This document shows positions 35,854 to 43,394 of a DNA stretch of 64,000 nt, piece after piece; position 1 is the stretch's first letter; every line of letters starts with the position of its first letter. The stretch is taken from assembly GCA_964627935.1 (NCBI GenBank), contig CAZVLB010000008.1, positions 62,001 through 126,000 of the forward strand, given 5' to 3'. The position numbers were made by a program, and so were the translations under genes. Below the pieces are notes generated by a model. That model saw nothing but the letters and a program-made list of their open reading frames with translations. It was not told the DNA's origin and did not search any database. The stretch comes from JAABVY01 sp964627935. Its GTDB lineage: Bacteria; Zixibacteria; MSB-5A5; JAABVY01.

Positions 35854-37017
35854 TTAGTCATCCAGCTTTAAAAGATTTTGCCTTTTCAATGATATATTTT
35901 CAACGCTGCCGTTTCTGGAAACTGAAAGCGAAATCGATTTAGAATCAGTGCGGAAAAGCAGGTCATGCATTTGGTTGCGAGTAATTTCCTCTGAAGCTAT
36001 TCCGTTTATTGATAGAATCTCATCTCCCAGATTAAGTCCGGCACTGTCCGCTGGCGAATTTTCCCATATACCTTTTATCGAAATTTCGCCCGATTTATGT
36101 CTGCGTGGAATAAATCCAAATGAATAAAACTCGCTGCTTACGGTTTTATTTTTTACGGGCGTCAAATACAATCGATTATTTATAAAATCAAGTGAAACCA
36201 GAAAATTGGACAGGAAATCTCGTCCAAACACGGCTAACTTATCATAAAATATAACCGGTTGGTTTTGAAGCACGGTATTTCCGATTTTCATGGAATTTAT
36301 GCTCGATAGAAAGCAGTCATGCTGTTCGGCAAATGACCATTTGAGGTACTCACCCTTCATTTTTATGAAGTGTTTTTCTACCAAGAAGTTCAATGTATTC
36401 ATATAATCTGTTGGCAGAATTAGCGCCGATGGGGCTCCGGTGTCTATTCCTATGGCTACGTCGATGCTGTCTTTCAACCTGCATTCTATAATCGGAATTC
36501 CGCCCATAGGCGAGATAAACATATCCGTTGAAATGGTAATGTCCTCGTCCGGGAAAGGTTTATCACCACTGGATATAATCAGCCGTTTGTTCTTATAATC
36601 AATGGTAATTATAGATTTGCCAAAGAAATCACAGCCGATAAAACCTGCAAATTCATAATCTCCCAACAGATTTCCTACATCACGACTTTCAATTTTAAAT
36701 CCTGATTTCGATATCCCGCCGATTCGAATAGAATCCAACGTGCAGTAGTAAAAGGCGATAGGAAACAGAGGGCTTTTATGTGTGGTTTCAGCCTTAAGCT
36801 CTAATTCTTTAAAAGCGTCATAGTTCATGAATGTACGACTTCCGGTATCGAAAACAAAACTGAGCACCTCGTTATGGTCATTGATTTTAACATCCACCAG
36901 AATCATATGCCCGTCAAGTCTGAAGGGAATGACTGAATCAGTATCTTCGGCATGAGTTCCCGACAGGGGGATGAATGTCAGGGCGATTATAATTGAAATG
37001 ATTATGTTATTAATCAT
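35854..37017 (-). CDS. Exported retropepsin-like aspartyl protease with C-terminal PDZ domain
   Basis: A 387-residue protein with a signal peptide (about 1-23). Two retropepsin-like half-sites are present, FVFDTGS (about residues 54-60) and IGIDTGAPS (about 188-196), so one chain can supply both catalytic Asp residues. A PDZ domain occupies about 300-375 with GIWENSPADSAGLNLGDEILSING. The two-DTG plus PDZ layout occurs in exported proteins of Bacteroidota and other FCB-type genomes, function unknown. The gene is AT-richer than its neighbours and lies between two repeat clusters, which may mean acquisition. GGAGGAGG lies upstream of its ATG. Confidence 0.82.
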   Translation of the reverse strand: MINNIIISIIIALTFIPLSGTHAEDTDSVIPFRLDGHMILVDVKINDHNEVLSFVFDTGSRTFMNYDAFKELELKAETTHKSPLFPIAFYYCTLDSIRIGGISKSGFKIESRDVGNLLGDYEFAGFIGCDFFGKSIITIDYKNKRLIISSGDKPFPDEDITISTDMFISPMGGIPIIECRLKDSIDVAIGIDTGAPSALILPTDYMNTLNFLVEKHFIKMKGEYLKWSFAEQHDCFLSSINSMKIGNTVLQNQPVIFYDKLAVFGRDFLSNFLVSLDFINNRLYLTPVKNKTVSSEFYSFGFIPRRHKSGEISIKGIWENSPADSAGLNLGDEILSINGIASEEITRNQMHDLLFRTDSKSISLSVSRNGSVENISLKRQNLLKLDD

Positions 37018-37136
37018 ATTATTCCAGCCTCCTCCCGTGGGCAGAGAAAGATTTATTTTTTCGCTGTGCTAGGTCATATAAATGTAATGTTCTCAGGGTA
37101 TCGTCGATATAGTAGGAGCTTTTGTGCCTCTCTGTG

Positions 37137-37162
37137 GGCGGCAGATGCCCACATCTGCCGCC
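37137..37162. repeat. REP palindrome at the 3' side of the RAYT gene
   Basis: Perfect 11-bp arms GGCGGCAGATG (37137-37147) and CATCTGCCGCC (37152-37162) with centre CCCA. It ends 4 bp beyond the RAYT stop codon. GTGGGC overlaps its left edge (from about 37134) and complements the central GCCCAC, so two exclusive hairpins are possible. Confidence 0.9.
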
Positions 37163-37165
37163 ATG

Positions 37166-37690
37166 TTATATACTCCACTCAAAATTTGTTTCTACCGGTA
37201 TCCTACCTTTTATACCCAATAACCAGTCTTTTGCACTGGAATAATTCCAATCTGTTTCTTTTTCTACCAGACCTGCTCGTAATGGATTTGTATGAATATA
37301 ATCCAGTTTTATTTTAAACTGCCTTTCTGATACTATTGCCTGGTCGTCATACCGTGGTTTCCAAAGTCGGTAGACTTTGTTTTCTATTAGCCTTGATACC
37401 AGCCAATCGGGGCAATCGGATTTAATTCTTTTGGATGAGATTATTTTGAATGATTGCATAAAACGCGATAGTTCAGCAATATTTTTCATACAGATTAGTC
37501 CATGAAAATGATTTGGCATTATAACAAAGCCGAGAATCATGGCACTGAAATTTTCCAAATTTGTATTCAACGTATCGAGGACTATATCTGCTGCTGTCGG
37601 ATTATTGAATACCGGTATCCAGTTATTGGTTGTTGTTGTTACAAATATAACTGCGCGTCCTTTCAGCTTCAGCTTTTTTCTAACTGCCAT
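37166..37690 (-). CDS. REP-associated tyrosine transposase (RAYT, Y1/HUH family)
   Basis: A 174-residue single-domain HUH nuclease of the IS200-like Y1 superfamily. The HUH motif is in MPNHFHGLI (His61, His63), WKPRYDDQAI is the conserved Trp-Tyr block, and the catalytic Tyr131 is in DYIHTNPLRAGLV, the most diagnostic RAYT signature. RAYTs are single-copy, probably domesticated transposases that cut or join REP palindromes as single-stranded DNA. Here the gene is flanked 4 bp past its stop and 12 bp before its start by the same REP-type palindrome. There is no second transposase, no cargo and no obvious promoter; the upstream side is filled with the 30-bp array. Confidence 0.93.
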   Translation of the reverse strand: MAVRKKLKLKGRAVIFVTTTTNNWIPVFNNPTAADIVLDTLNTNLENFSAMILGFVIMPNHFHGLICMKNIAELSRFMQSFKIISSKRIKSDCPDWLVSRLIENKVYRLWKPRYDDQAIVSERQFKIKLDYIHTNPLRAGLVEKETDWNYSSAKDWLLGIKGRIPVETNFEWSI

Positions 37691-37702
37691 ATATTACCTG
37701 CT

Positions 37703-37728
37703 CCCGGCAGATGTGGGCATCTGCCGGG
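37703..37728. repeat. REP palindrome at the 5' side of the RAYT gene
   Basis: Perfect 11-bp arms CCCGGCAGATG (37703-37713) and CATCTGCCGGG (37718-37728) around TGGG. Core and centre are the exact reverse complement of the 3' copy, so the two bracket the gene in inverted orientation. Its right half is unit 1 of the 30-bp array. Confidence 0.9.
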
Positions 37729-38031
37729 CACTTGTTTGATTTATGGGCATCTGCCGGGCACTTGTTTGATTTATGGGCATCTGCCGGGCACTTGCTGGAT
37801 TTGTGGGCATCTGCCGGGCACTTGTTTGATTTATGGGCATCTGCCGGGCACTTGTTTGATTTATGGGCATCTGCCGGGCACTTGCTGGATTTGTGGGCAT
37901 CTGCCGGGCACTTGCTGGATTTATGGGCATCTGCCGGGCACTTGCTGGATTTATGGGCATCTGCCGGGCACTTGTTGGATTTGTGAACATCTGCCGGGCA
38001 CTTGTTGGATTTGTGGGCATCTGCCGGGCAC
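37714..38031. repeat. Tandem array: ten 30-bp units plus a partial eleventh, each bearing one REP arm
   Basis: Head-to-tail units start at 37714 and every 30 bp to 37984; a partial eleventh spans 38014-38031. Each unit is a conserved 17-bp REP half (TGGGCATCTGCCGGGCA) plus a 13-bp linker (CTTGTTTGATTTA or variants with CTGG/TTGG and a final A or G). The REP half is almost invariant; only unit 10 differs (TGAACAT). Units 1-3 repeat exactly as units 4-6. The linkers carry nearly all variation. There are no unique spacers, so this is not a CRISPR. Because 30 is a multiple of 3, several frames stay open on both strands, but none is a credible gene. Confidence 0.95.
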
Positions 38032-38091
38032 AAGCACTGTTCTTGTCTCTGCTAAAGGTTTTTTCCATGGTCGCTGATGATAAACTTTCCC

Positions 38092-39627
38092 CTACAACCA
38101 CAAGTTCCGGTCCAGGCTGCGGTACTGGATTGCTTCCGAGATATGGCTGGTCTGGATGTCTGCCTCGGAATCGAGGTCGGCGATTGTACGGGCAACCTTG
38201 ATGATACGGTCATAGGCCCGTGCCGAAAGCCCCAATCGTGTTATCGCCGTACGCAACAGCTCCAGTGATTTCGGCTCCAGCTTGCAGAAACGCTGTAAAT
38301 CCCTGGACTCCATATGCGCATTGCAATACATCAACGGCTCGTTATTGAATCGATCCAGTTGTACCCGACGAGCACGATTAACACGGGCCCTGACTGTATC
38401 GGATTTCTCACCCGAGGGTTCGGCCGCCAGATCCTTGAATTTCACCGCCGGCACCTCGATATGAATATCCACCCGATCCATCAACGGCCCCGATATCTTC
38501 GACATATATTTCTGAATCTGCCCGGGATTGCATGTGCACTCATGGCTGTTGTCGCCGAAATATCCGCAGGGGCAGGGATTCATCGCGCCCACCAGCATGA
38601 ACTTGGATGGATATGTCAGGCTGATCATGGAACGGGATATAGTAACCTGGCCATCCTCCATCGGCTGTCGAAGCATCTCCAGGATATCCTTACGAAACTC
38701 GGGCATTTCATCAAGGAATAGCACACCATGATGCGCCAGCGAAACCTGCCCCGGTTTGGGCACCCGTCCGCCGCCGATCAGCCCGGCATCCGAGATCGTA
38801 TGATGCGGGGCGCAGAATTGACGGGTCGCGATCAATGCCTTGTTAGCCGGAAGAAGCCCCGAAACCGAATATATCTTGGTGACCTCCAGCGCCTCCTCCA
38901 TAGTCAGGTTGGGCAGTACCGATGGCAGGCGCCGGGCCAGCATGGTTTTGCCCGATCCGGGCGGGCCGATCATAATGATATTATGTCCTCCTGCGGCCGC
39001 GATTTCCAATGCCCGTTTGGCACTCTCCTGGCCCTTGACCTCGGCGAAATCATTGGCGTAATTCAGCGCCTGGCTGAAGACCTCGTCGACATCGACCTCG
39101 AATGGTTTAATGCTGTCGCCGTTTTCCAGGAACTGCACTGTTTCCGCCAGGCTGGACAGGGGATAAACCTTGAGCCCGGAGGCGATCGCGGCCTCGCGCG
39201 CATTTTCCAGCGGAACAATCATGGACTGCTTTTTCTCTTTGGCGATCTGGATCGCAATTGGAAGAATGCCGGGCACCGGTTTAAGTGAACCATCCAGTGA
39301 CAATTCGCCGACCATGATGTATTCGCCGAAATCCTCGCGCAGTATCTGGCCGGTGGCGCCCAGGATGCCTATGGCCATGGGCAGGTCGAAGGCGGAACCC
39401 TCTTTGCGGATATCGGCCGGCGCCAGGTTGATCGTGATCTTCTTACTGGGATAGACGAAATCGGAGTTCTTGATTGCCGCGGCCACCCGTTCCTTGGCTT
39501 CCTTGACCGCACCCTCGGGCAGGCCGACTGTGGCAAATGAGGGCAATTGCTGGGAAATGTCGGCTTCAACCTCCACGATATAGGCGTCGATACCCAGCAC
39601 GGCTGCTGAAAGAATCTTTGCGAGCAT
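38092..39627 (-). CDS. comM: ComM/YifB family AAA+ (Mg-chelatase-like) ATPase
   Basis: A 511-residue protein with an N-terminal Lon-like fold (about 1-170), a Walker A GPPGSGKTMLARR (about 220-232), a Walker B HHGVLFLDEMPEF, and the C-terminal Mg-chelatase-like domain ending QYRSLDRNLWL. ComM is a hexameric helicase that promotes branch migration during natural transformation; orthologues occur widely. GGGGG lies 8 nt before the ATG. The four-Cys segment MNPCPCGYFGDNSHECTC is normal for the family. Its stop lies 60 bp from the end of the 30-bp array, so read-through from this gene could transcribe the array and RAYT. Confidence 0.93.
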   Translation of the reverse strand: MLAKILSAAVLGIDAYIVEVEADISQQLPSFATVGLPEGAVKEAKERVAAAIKNSDFVYPSKKITINLAPADIRKEGSAFDLPMAIGILGATGQILREDFGEYIMVGELSLDGSLKPVPGILPIAIQIAKEKKQSMIVPLENAREAAIASGLKVYPLSSLAETVQFLENGDSIKPFEVDVDEVFSQALNYANDFAEVKGQESAKRALEIAAAGGHNIIMIGPPGSGKTMLARRLPSVLPNLTMEEALEVTKIYSVSGLLPANKALIATRQFCAPHHTISDAGLIGGGRVPKPGQVSLAHHGVLFLDEMPEFRKDILEMLRQPMEDGQVTISRSMISLTYPSKFMLVGAMNPCPCGYFGDNSHECTCNPGQIQKYMSKISGPLMDRVDIHIEVPAVKFKDLAAEPSGEKSDTVRARVNRARRVQLDRFNNEPLMYCNAHMESRDLQRFCKLEPKSLELLRTAITRLGLSARAYDRIIKVARTIADLDSEADIQTSHISEAIQYRSLDRNLWL

Positions 39628-39691
39628 AGGTCAACCCCCTGACAGCTCGATGATAAATGTGTTTATGTATCAGGCTAAAGAAGGAAAATAA

Positions 39692-40393
39692 TTAATCTTT
39701 GATATTTTGTAAATGATTTATTGCCGCTTCCAGCTGATCCAGCGAACTGATTATGGCATCCGGTTCCTCAGAGGGTATGCGCGCTTTCTGATCCTTGTGT
39801 AAGCCGATGGCATATTTTATTGCGCTCAAACCCATACGTTTGGCAGGCACGATATCATTGTCGATCCGATCACCGACCATCAGGCATTCTTCCATTGGTA
39901 TTTTTACCCAGTTCGAAATATACTCGAAAAAACGCTGATCAGGTTTGGAATAGGGCATATCGGAAGACATCTCCTTGAATGTGAAATGCTGAAGAATCCC
40001 GGCCTGCTCCAGGAATCTGCCGGTCACGCTGCCCTGATTGGCGGCGATTGCCAAGATATAGTTGCGTCTCAATGATCTGAGAATCTCCTCGACACCGGGA
40101 TGAATTTTATAGAATTGGGGAAAATCAAGCTTATCGAATTCGGCCCGGAATTTTTTAAAAAGCTTCTTATCCGGCCTGAGGTAATGCCAGAGTGTGCCGG
40201 AATAAACCGAGGGGCAGAAACATTCGACCATACTGCGGTTGGTTTCCTCGATTTCCTGCAATGTTATCTCGCGTCCTATGGCCTCGGGCAGATTTTTCAA
40301 AAGATAATCGTTCCAGTAATCATCGAGAGCAGAATCATCGACAATCGGCCCGCCCACATCGAGAAGTATAGCTTTAATAATTTTTGTGGCCAT
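39692..40393 (-). CDS. HAD-superfamily hydrolase
   Basis: A 233-residue HAD-like protein. The nucleophile motif is LLDVGGPIVDD (about residues 10-20), where the second Asp of the usual DxDx is replaced by Gly, as also seen in some HAD branches. Motif III/IV is visible as KPDQRFF and GDRIDNDIVPAKRMG. Cap region is helical. This suggests a phosphatase or a dehalogenase-like enzyme; substrate unknown. ATG 40393 is preferred over GTG two codons earlier. Neighbours (VOC protein, comM) give no hint. Confidence 0.82.
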   Translation of the reverse strand: MATKIIKAILLDVGGPIVDDSALDDYWNDYLLKNLPEAIGREITLQEIEETNRSMVECFCPSVYSGTLWHYLRPDKKLFKKFRAEFDKLDFPQFYKIHPGVEEILRSLRRNYILAIAANQGSVTGRFLEQAGILQHFTFKEMSSDMPYSKPDQRFFEYISNWVKIPMEECLMVGDRIDNDIVPAKRMGLSAIKYAIGLHKDQKARIPSEEPDAIISSLDQLEAAINHLQNIKD

Positions 40394-40438
40394 GATCACT
40401 GATTATAAAACAAATCAGCGCAATTGCAAGGAAAAGTA

Positions 40439-40837
40439 TCAGGCGGTTTCGAACTCGTTTTGTTTGTATTCGCGGTAACCCAGGATATTGCCATCAGGAT
40501 CAGTGAAGAATGCATACCGCGCAAAGCGGCTGTCTTTAATGCCGCCTATGATTTCCACGCCGTGCAGTTTCAGGAAGGCGACATGATCCTCGATGCTTTT
40601 GACTTCGAACTGAATCGACATATTGTTGTTGCCGGCCGATGACAGCTGATGCGTGGCATCGGGAGTTTTCTGGTGCAATGCTATATTTATATCACCAACC
40701 CTGAATTCTGCCCAGGTGGGCGAATTCAGGATCACATTCAGCTTGAGAATATTTTTGTAGAAGTCCAGCGATCTTTCCAGGTCATCGACCAGGAAGACAA
40801 TGCTGTCCAGCTTATCCGGTCTGCCACTCCTTTTCAT
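40439..40837 (-). CDS. VOC/glyoxalase-family protein
   Basis: A 132-residue protein of one vicinal-oxygen-chelate fold: two beta-alpha-beta-beta-beta modules with IVFLVDDLERSLDFYKNIL at the start and FFTDPDGNILGYREY at the end, where the late Glu and an early residue normally bind metal. VOC members include glyoxalases, dioxygenases and resistance proteins; this one cannot be assigned. It is a single short gene, possibly co-transcribed with the HAD hydrolase 45 nt downstream. Confidence 0.85.
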   Translation of the reverse strand: MKRSGRPDKLDSIVFLVDDLERSLDFYKNILKLNVILNSPTWAEFRVGDINIALHQKTPDATHQLSSAGNNNMSIQFEVKSIEDHVAFLKLHGVEIIGGIKDSRFARYAFFTDPDGNILGYREYKQNEFETA

Positions 40838-40952
40838 ATATAGATTTACGGCAGATTTCCTGTATTTCTTTATTGTTCAGCGATTTCAGGATGAAACATC
40901 GGGTCAGGCCAATATGAATTATAATATTGATATTCAATTAAATCGGTGCAAT

Positions 40953-40986
40953 AAAAAAGCCGCCCGAAAAATGGACGGCTTTTTTA
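40953..40986. terminator. Intrinsic terminator, bidirectional
   Basis: AAAAAAGCCGCCC pairs with GGACGGCTTTTTT (about 40953-40985) with one internal mismatch. On the minus strand it lies immediately after the stop of the DOMON-like gene 41004-42092. Confidence 0.88.
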
Positions 40987-41003
40987 GATTCTATGATCAA
41001 AAC

Positions 41004-42092
41004 TTAAAAATCTGAATCAAATGGATCATTGGTGATCCTGGGTCGTGAGAATTCAACTGTCCATGTGCCGCCGGAATACACACCTTTGGCTTTCATGACA
41101 TCATTGCCCTCGGATGGGATCTGCGCGATCCATCCCGGAAGTTCAGCCGATGCGGGCCATTCAATCGTTCCCATATAAGGCGTGACAAAATAATCCCACA
41201 TTGGTACGGATGCCTCAAAGCCGGGATCATTTTTATGCAGCCTGTGCATGTAAATAGGCAGGCTGTCGAAGAAAGTGCTGTCGTCAACGATACGCTGTCT
41301 GACAAACAGGTTCTGGTAGATGGGCGGAATACCGTCATCATCTTCGAATCCGAATGATGTCAGGCCTCGGTCATAACCGATTTCCAGCGGATTTGTGCGG
41401 ACCGAACCCCACTGCCAGGTGTCATTGATAATACTGGGTGCAGGCGAGGCCATCCTCTCGGCTCCCAGGTGACATCCCAAAAGGCATCCCAGGGCTCTCC
41501 AGTCATTGATGAATGTCCGCGATTCCTGGAACATGAGAGCCACACGGTCCTCATAGGTCCTGTTAATGTGGAACAATTCATCCTCTGTGTCATAGGTCCA
41601 GTTCAGGTGGTTTTCATTTTTGCTTACCATGAAACCGCCCTGTGCAACCTCGCTCCAGCGAACCAGGAAATAGACGTTGTAATCATCGTATGCCGCCTTG
41701 ACTGTAGCCTGGTAAATGAAATTATCGGCATAAGCCTGATGTTCGAGTTCAATTGTGGAGGATTTTTCACCCCACTCGTCCGAACCGCCATCCAAACCAT
41801 CAATCACCGGTGGTCGGGCGAGCTTGTTGGCCACTACCACAGATGATGAGGGAGTGGCAGTTGAATCATATGTGAGCGAAATTGTGTTGGCTCCGTTATG
41901 ATCCAACTCGGTACCATTGAAAATCGCCAGGGCAAATACGCGATCGGCCGGCGGTCCAATGGTTGCATCGGGACCATCCTCACCGGCAGGTCCCTGCGGC
42001 CCTTCAGGACCCTGATCACCCTCGCAGGCCAGAACCGCGAGAAGTCCCATCAAAAGGGCAGCCAGCAATATATTTACTATTAGCTTCTTCAT
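41004..42092 (-). CDS. Collagen-like, ethylbenzene-dehydrogenase-type (DOMON-like) lipoprotein with CX3CH
   Basis: A 362-residue lipoprotein (lipobox Cys23). A short collagen-like Gly-X-X stretch follows (about 24-41, GDQGPEGPQGPAGEDGP). The rest resembles the ethylbenzene-dehydrogenase gamma/DOMON heme-binding domain: PPVIDGLDGGSDEWG, VKAAYDDYNVYFLVRWSE, EDRVALMF and a terminal GTWTVEFSRPR. An unusual CLLGCH (Cys203, Cys207, His208) could bind a c-type heme. I start at ATG 42092 because AGGAGG is 8 nt upstream. It sits 12 nt after a paralogue, transcribed second in the pair. Likely an extracytoplasmic electron-transfer or redox protein. Confidence 0.8.
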   Translation of the reverse strand: MKKLIVNILLAALLMGLLAVLACEGDQGPEGPQGPAGEDGPDATIGPPADRVFALAIFNGTELDHNGANTISLTYDSTATPSSSVVVANKLARPPVIDGLDGGSDEWGEKSSTIELEHQAYADNFIYQATVKAAYDDYNVYFLVRWSEVAQGGFMVSKNENHLNWTYDTEDELFHINRTYEDRVALMFQESRTFINDWRALGCLLGCHLGAERMASPAPSIINDTWQWGSVRTNPLEIGYDRGLTSFGFEDDDGIPPIYQNLFVRQRIVDDSTFFDSLPIYMHRLHKNDPGFEASVPMWDYFVTPYMGTIEWPASAELPGWIAQIPSEGNDVMKAKGVYSGGTWTVEFSRPRITNDPFDSDF

Positions 42093-42104
42093 AATCATGG
42101 CCTC

Positions 42105-43184
42105 CTAAAACTGGATGTCGTTTCCGCTTCCCGTGTTGCGAAGGCGCCTGATTTCGACTGTCCATCTCGGATTCTCATAAAGTCCCATCGATGCTACATT
42201 AGCACGATCACCGTAGGGGATCAAAGCCATATAACCCGGAATAGTGCTGTTGCGCGAAAAACTGCCGTCATCGACAAACTGCACTGCATGTCTGAACCAG
42301 AACGGGTAAAGAGCATTTTCATTGGGATCGTCATAATGCATCCAGGCCGGCTCATCACCGTCAATGTTGCGCATAAATGCGGCACCTCCGGCATCGCCGA
42401 CAGGACCATTGACCGCACCGCCTGAATAAGTCATATAAAGGTCATCACCAAAACCGACCAGGTCGGTTATGGAGGCACGCCAATCCCAGACATCAATTCT
42501 CATAGCCGAGGCCAGCGTGGCGTTATCCAGGCCACATTCCAGCAGGCAGTCATTGGCGCCCGGTGTGTAGGATGTATCTGTCAGGAACATCATCCAGACA
42601 CGATCCTCGGAACCTGTCGGTTCAAACCCGGCCTCATCGCCAAATCCGAGATATCTCCATTCCTGAAGGTTACGGCTTTCCGAGGGCTCAGGGCCGTCAA
42701 GAACATTCTCCTCAACCCAGGTCAGGAAGAAGTAGATATATTTCTCGTCATAAACACAGCGCACCGAAACCTCGCTAATCATATTGTCGTCACCGACAAT
42801 ACCCTCAAGGGGAACATCGCTTTCGAACAGATCTTCAGCAAATCCCCATTCATCAATATCACCGTCTACACCATCGATCTCCGGAGCGGCACTGACATAT
42901 CCGGCCACGACCACGTCCTCGGCCGGTTCAGCGGTTGAATCAAAAGTGATGCGCAGGAAATCATGTGCACGGTAATTTGTTGCAGTGCCATCGAATTGAT
43001 TAAAAATGGCCAGTGAGAAATAGATGTCATCGGGTGGAGCGATTTGCAAATCTTCGCCCGGTTCGCCCGGTTCACCTGGAGGGCCCTCGGGGCCCTGAGG
43101 TCCTTCATCACCCTCACATGCGAGCATAAAAGACAGCGCCAAAACTGATACCAAAATAATGCCCAGGCGCAATAGTTTACACAT
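42105..43184 (-). CDS. Collagen-like, ethylbenzene-dehydrogenase-type (DOMON-like) lipoprotein, CX3CG paralogue
   Basis: A 359-residue paralogue of the downstream gene. It has lipobox Cys23, a longer collagen-like segment (about 24-44, with GPQGPEGPPGEPGEPGE) and the same domain: PEIDGVDGDIDEWG, VRCVYDEKYIYFFLTWVEE, SEDRVWMMF and PRWTVEIRRLR. At the place of CX3CH it has CLLECG (Cys213, Cys217, Gly218), so the heme-ligand His is gone although both Cys remain. GGAGG is 7 nt before the ATG. The pair arose by tandem duplication and has since diverged; different cofactor loading is a plausible outcome. Confidence 0.8.
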   Translation of the reverse strand: MCKLLRLGIILVSVLALSFMLACEGDEGPQGPEGPPGEPGEPGEDLQIAPPDDIYFSLAIFNQFDGTATNYRAHDFLRITFDSTAEPAEDVVVAGYVSAAPEIDGVDGDIDEWGFAEDLFESDVPLEGIVGDDNMISEVSVRCVYDEKYIYFFLTWVEENVLDGPEPSESRNLQEWRYLGFGDEAGFEPTGSEDRVWMMFLTDTSYTPGANDCLLECGLDNATLASAMRIDVWDWRASITDLVGFGDDLYMTYSGGAVNGPVGDAGGAAFMRNIDGDEPAWMHYDDPNENALYPFWFRHAVQFVDDGSFSRNSTIPGYMALIPYGDRANVASMGLYENPRWTVEIRRLRNTGSGNDIQF

Positions 43185-43394
43185 ATTTTAACCTCCCGTA
43201 GAGAATCATAAATAATTTCGTAGTAATTAGTTGAATAAGGTCTAATCCTCCCAATCAAAGAATGGATTATAGAACAATCCGTATCAAAAAGCAAGCTAAT
43301 TTTTGTCTATATGACGATTTTGAAACGGGTTCGTTTAAATATAAAATTGTAATGATTTAAGCGGGGATAGAGCAGTGTTTTGATCTTCTTTTTT

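Noticed and set aside
37714..38031. CRISPR array
   Set aside because: The repeats are contiguous with no unique spacers between them and no cas gene is nearby; linkers belong to the repeat.
37502..38201. Several open frames on both strands through the 30-bp array (periodic peptides such as HLPGTC and SARQMP repeats)
   Set aside because: The unit length of 30 is a multiple of 3 and free of stops, so frames stay open by chance; no start signals, no family similarity and repeats alone explain them.
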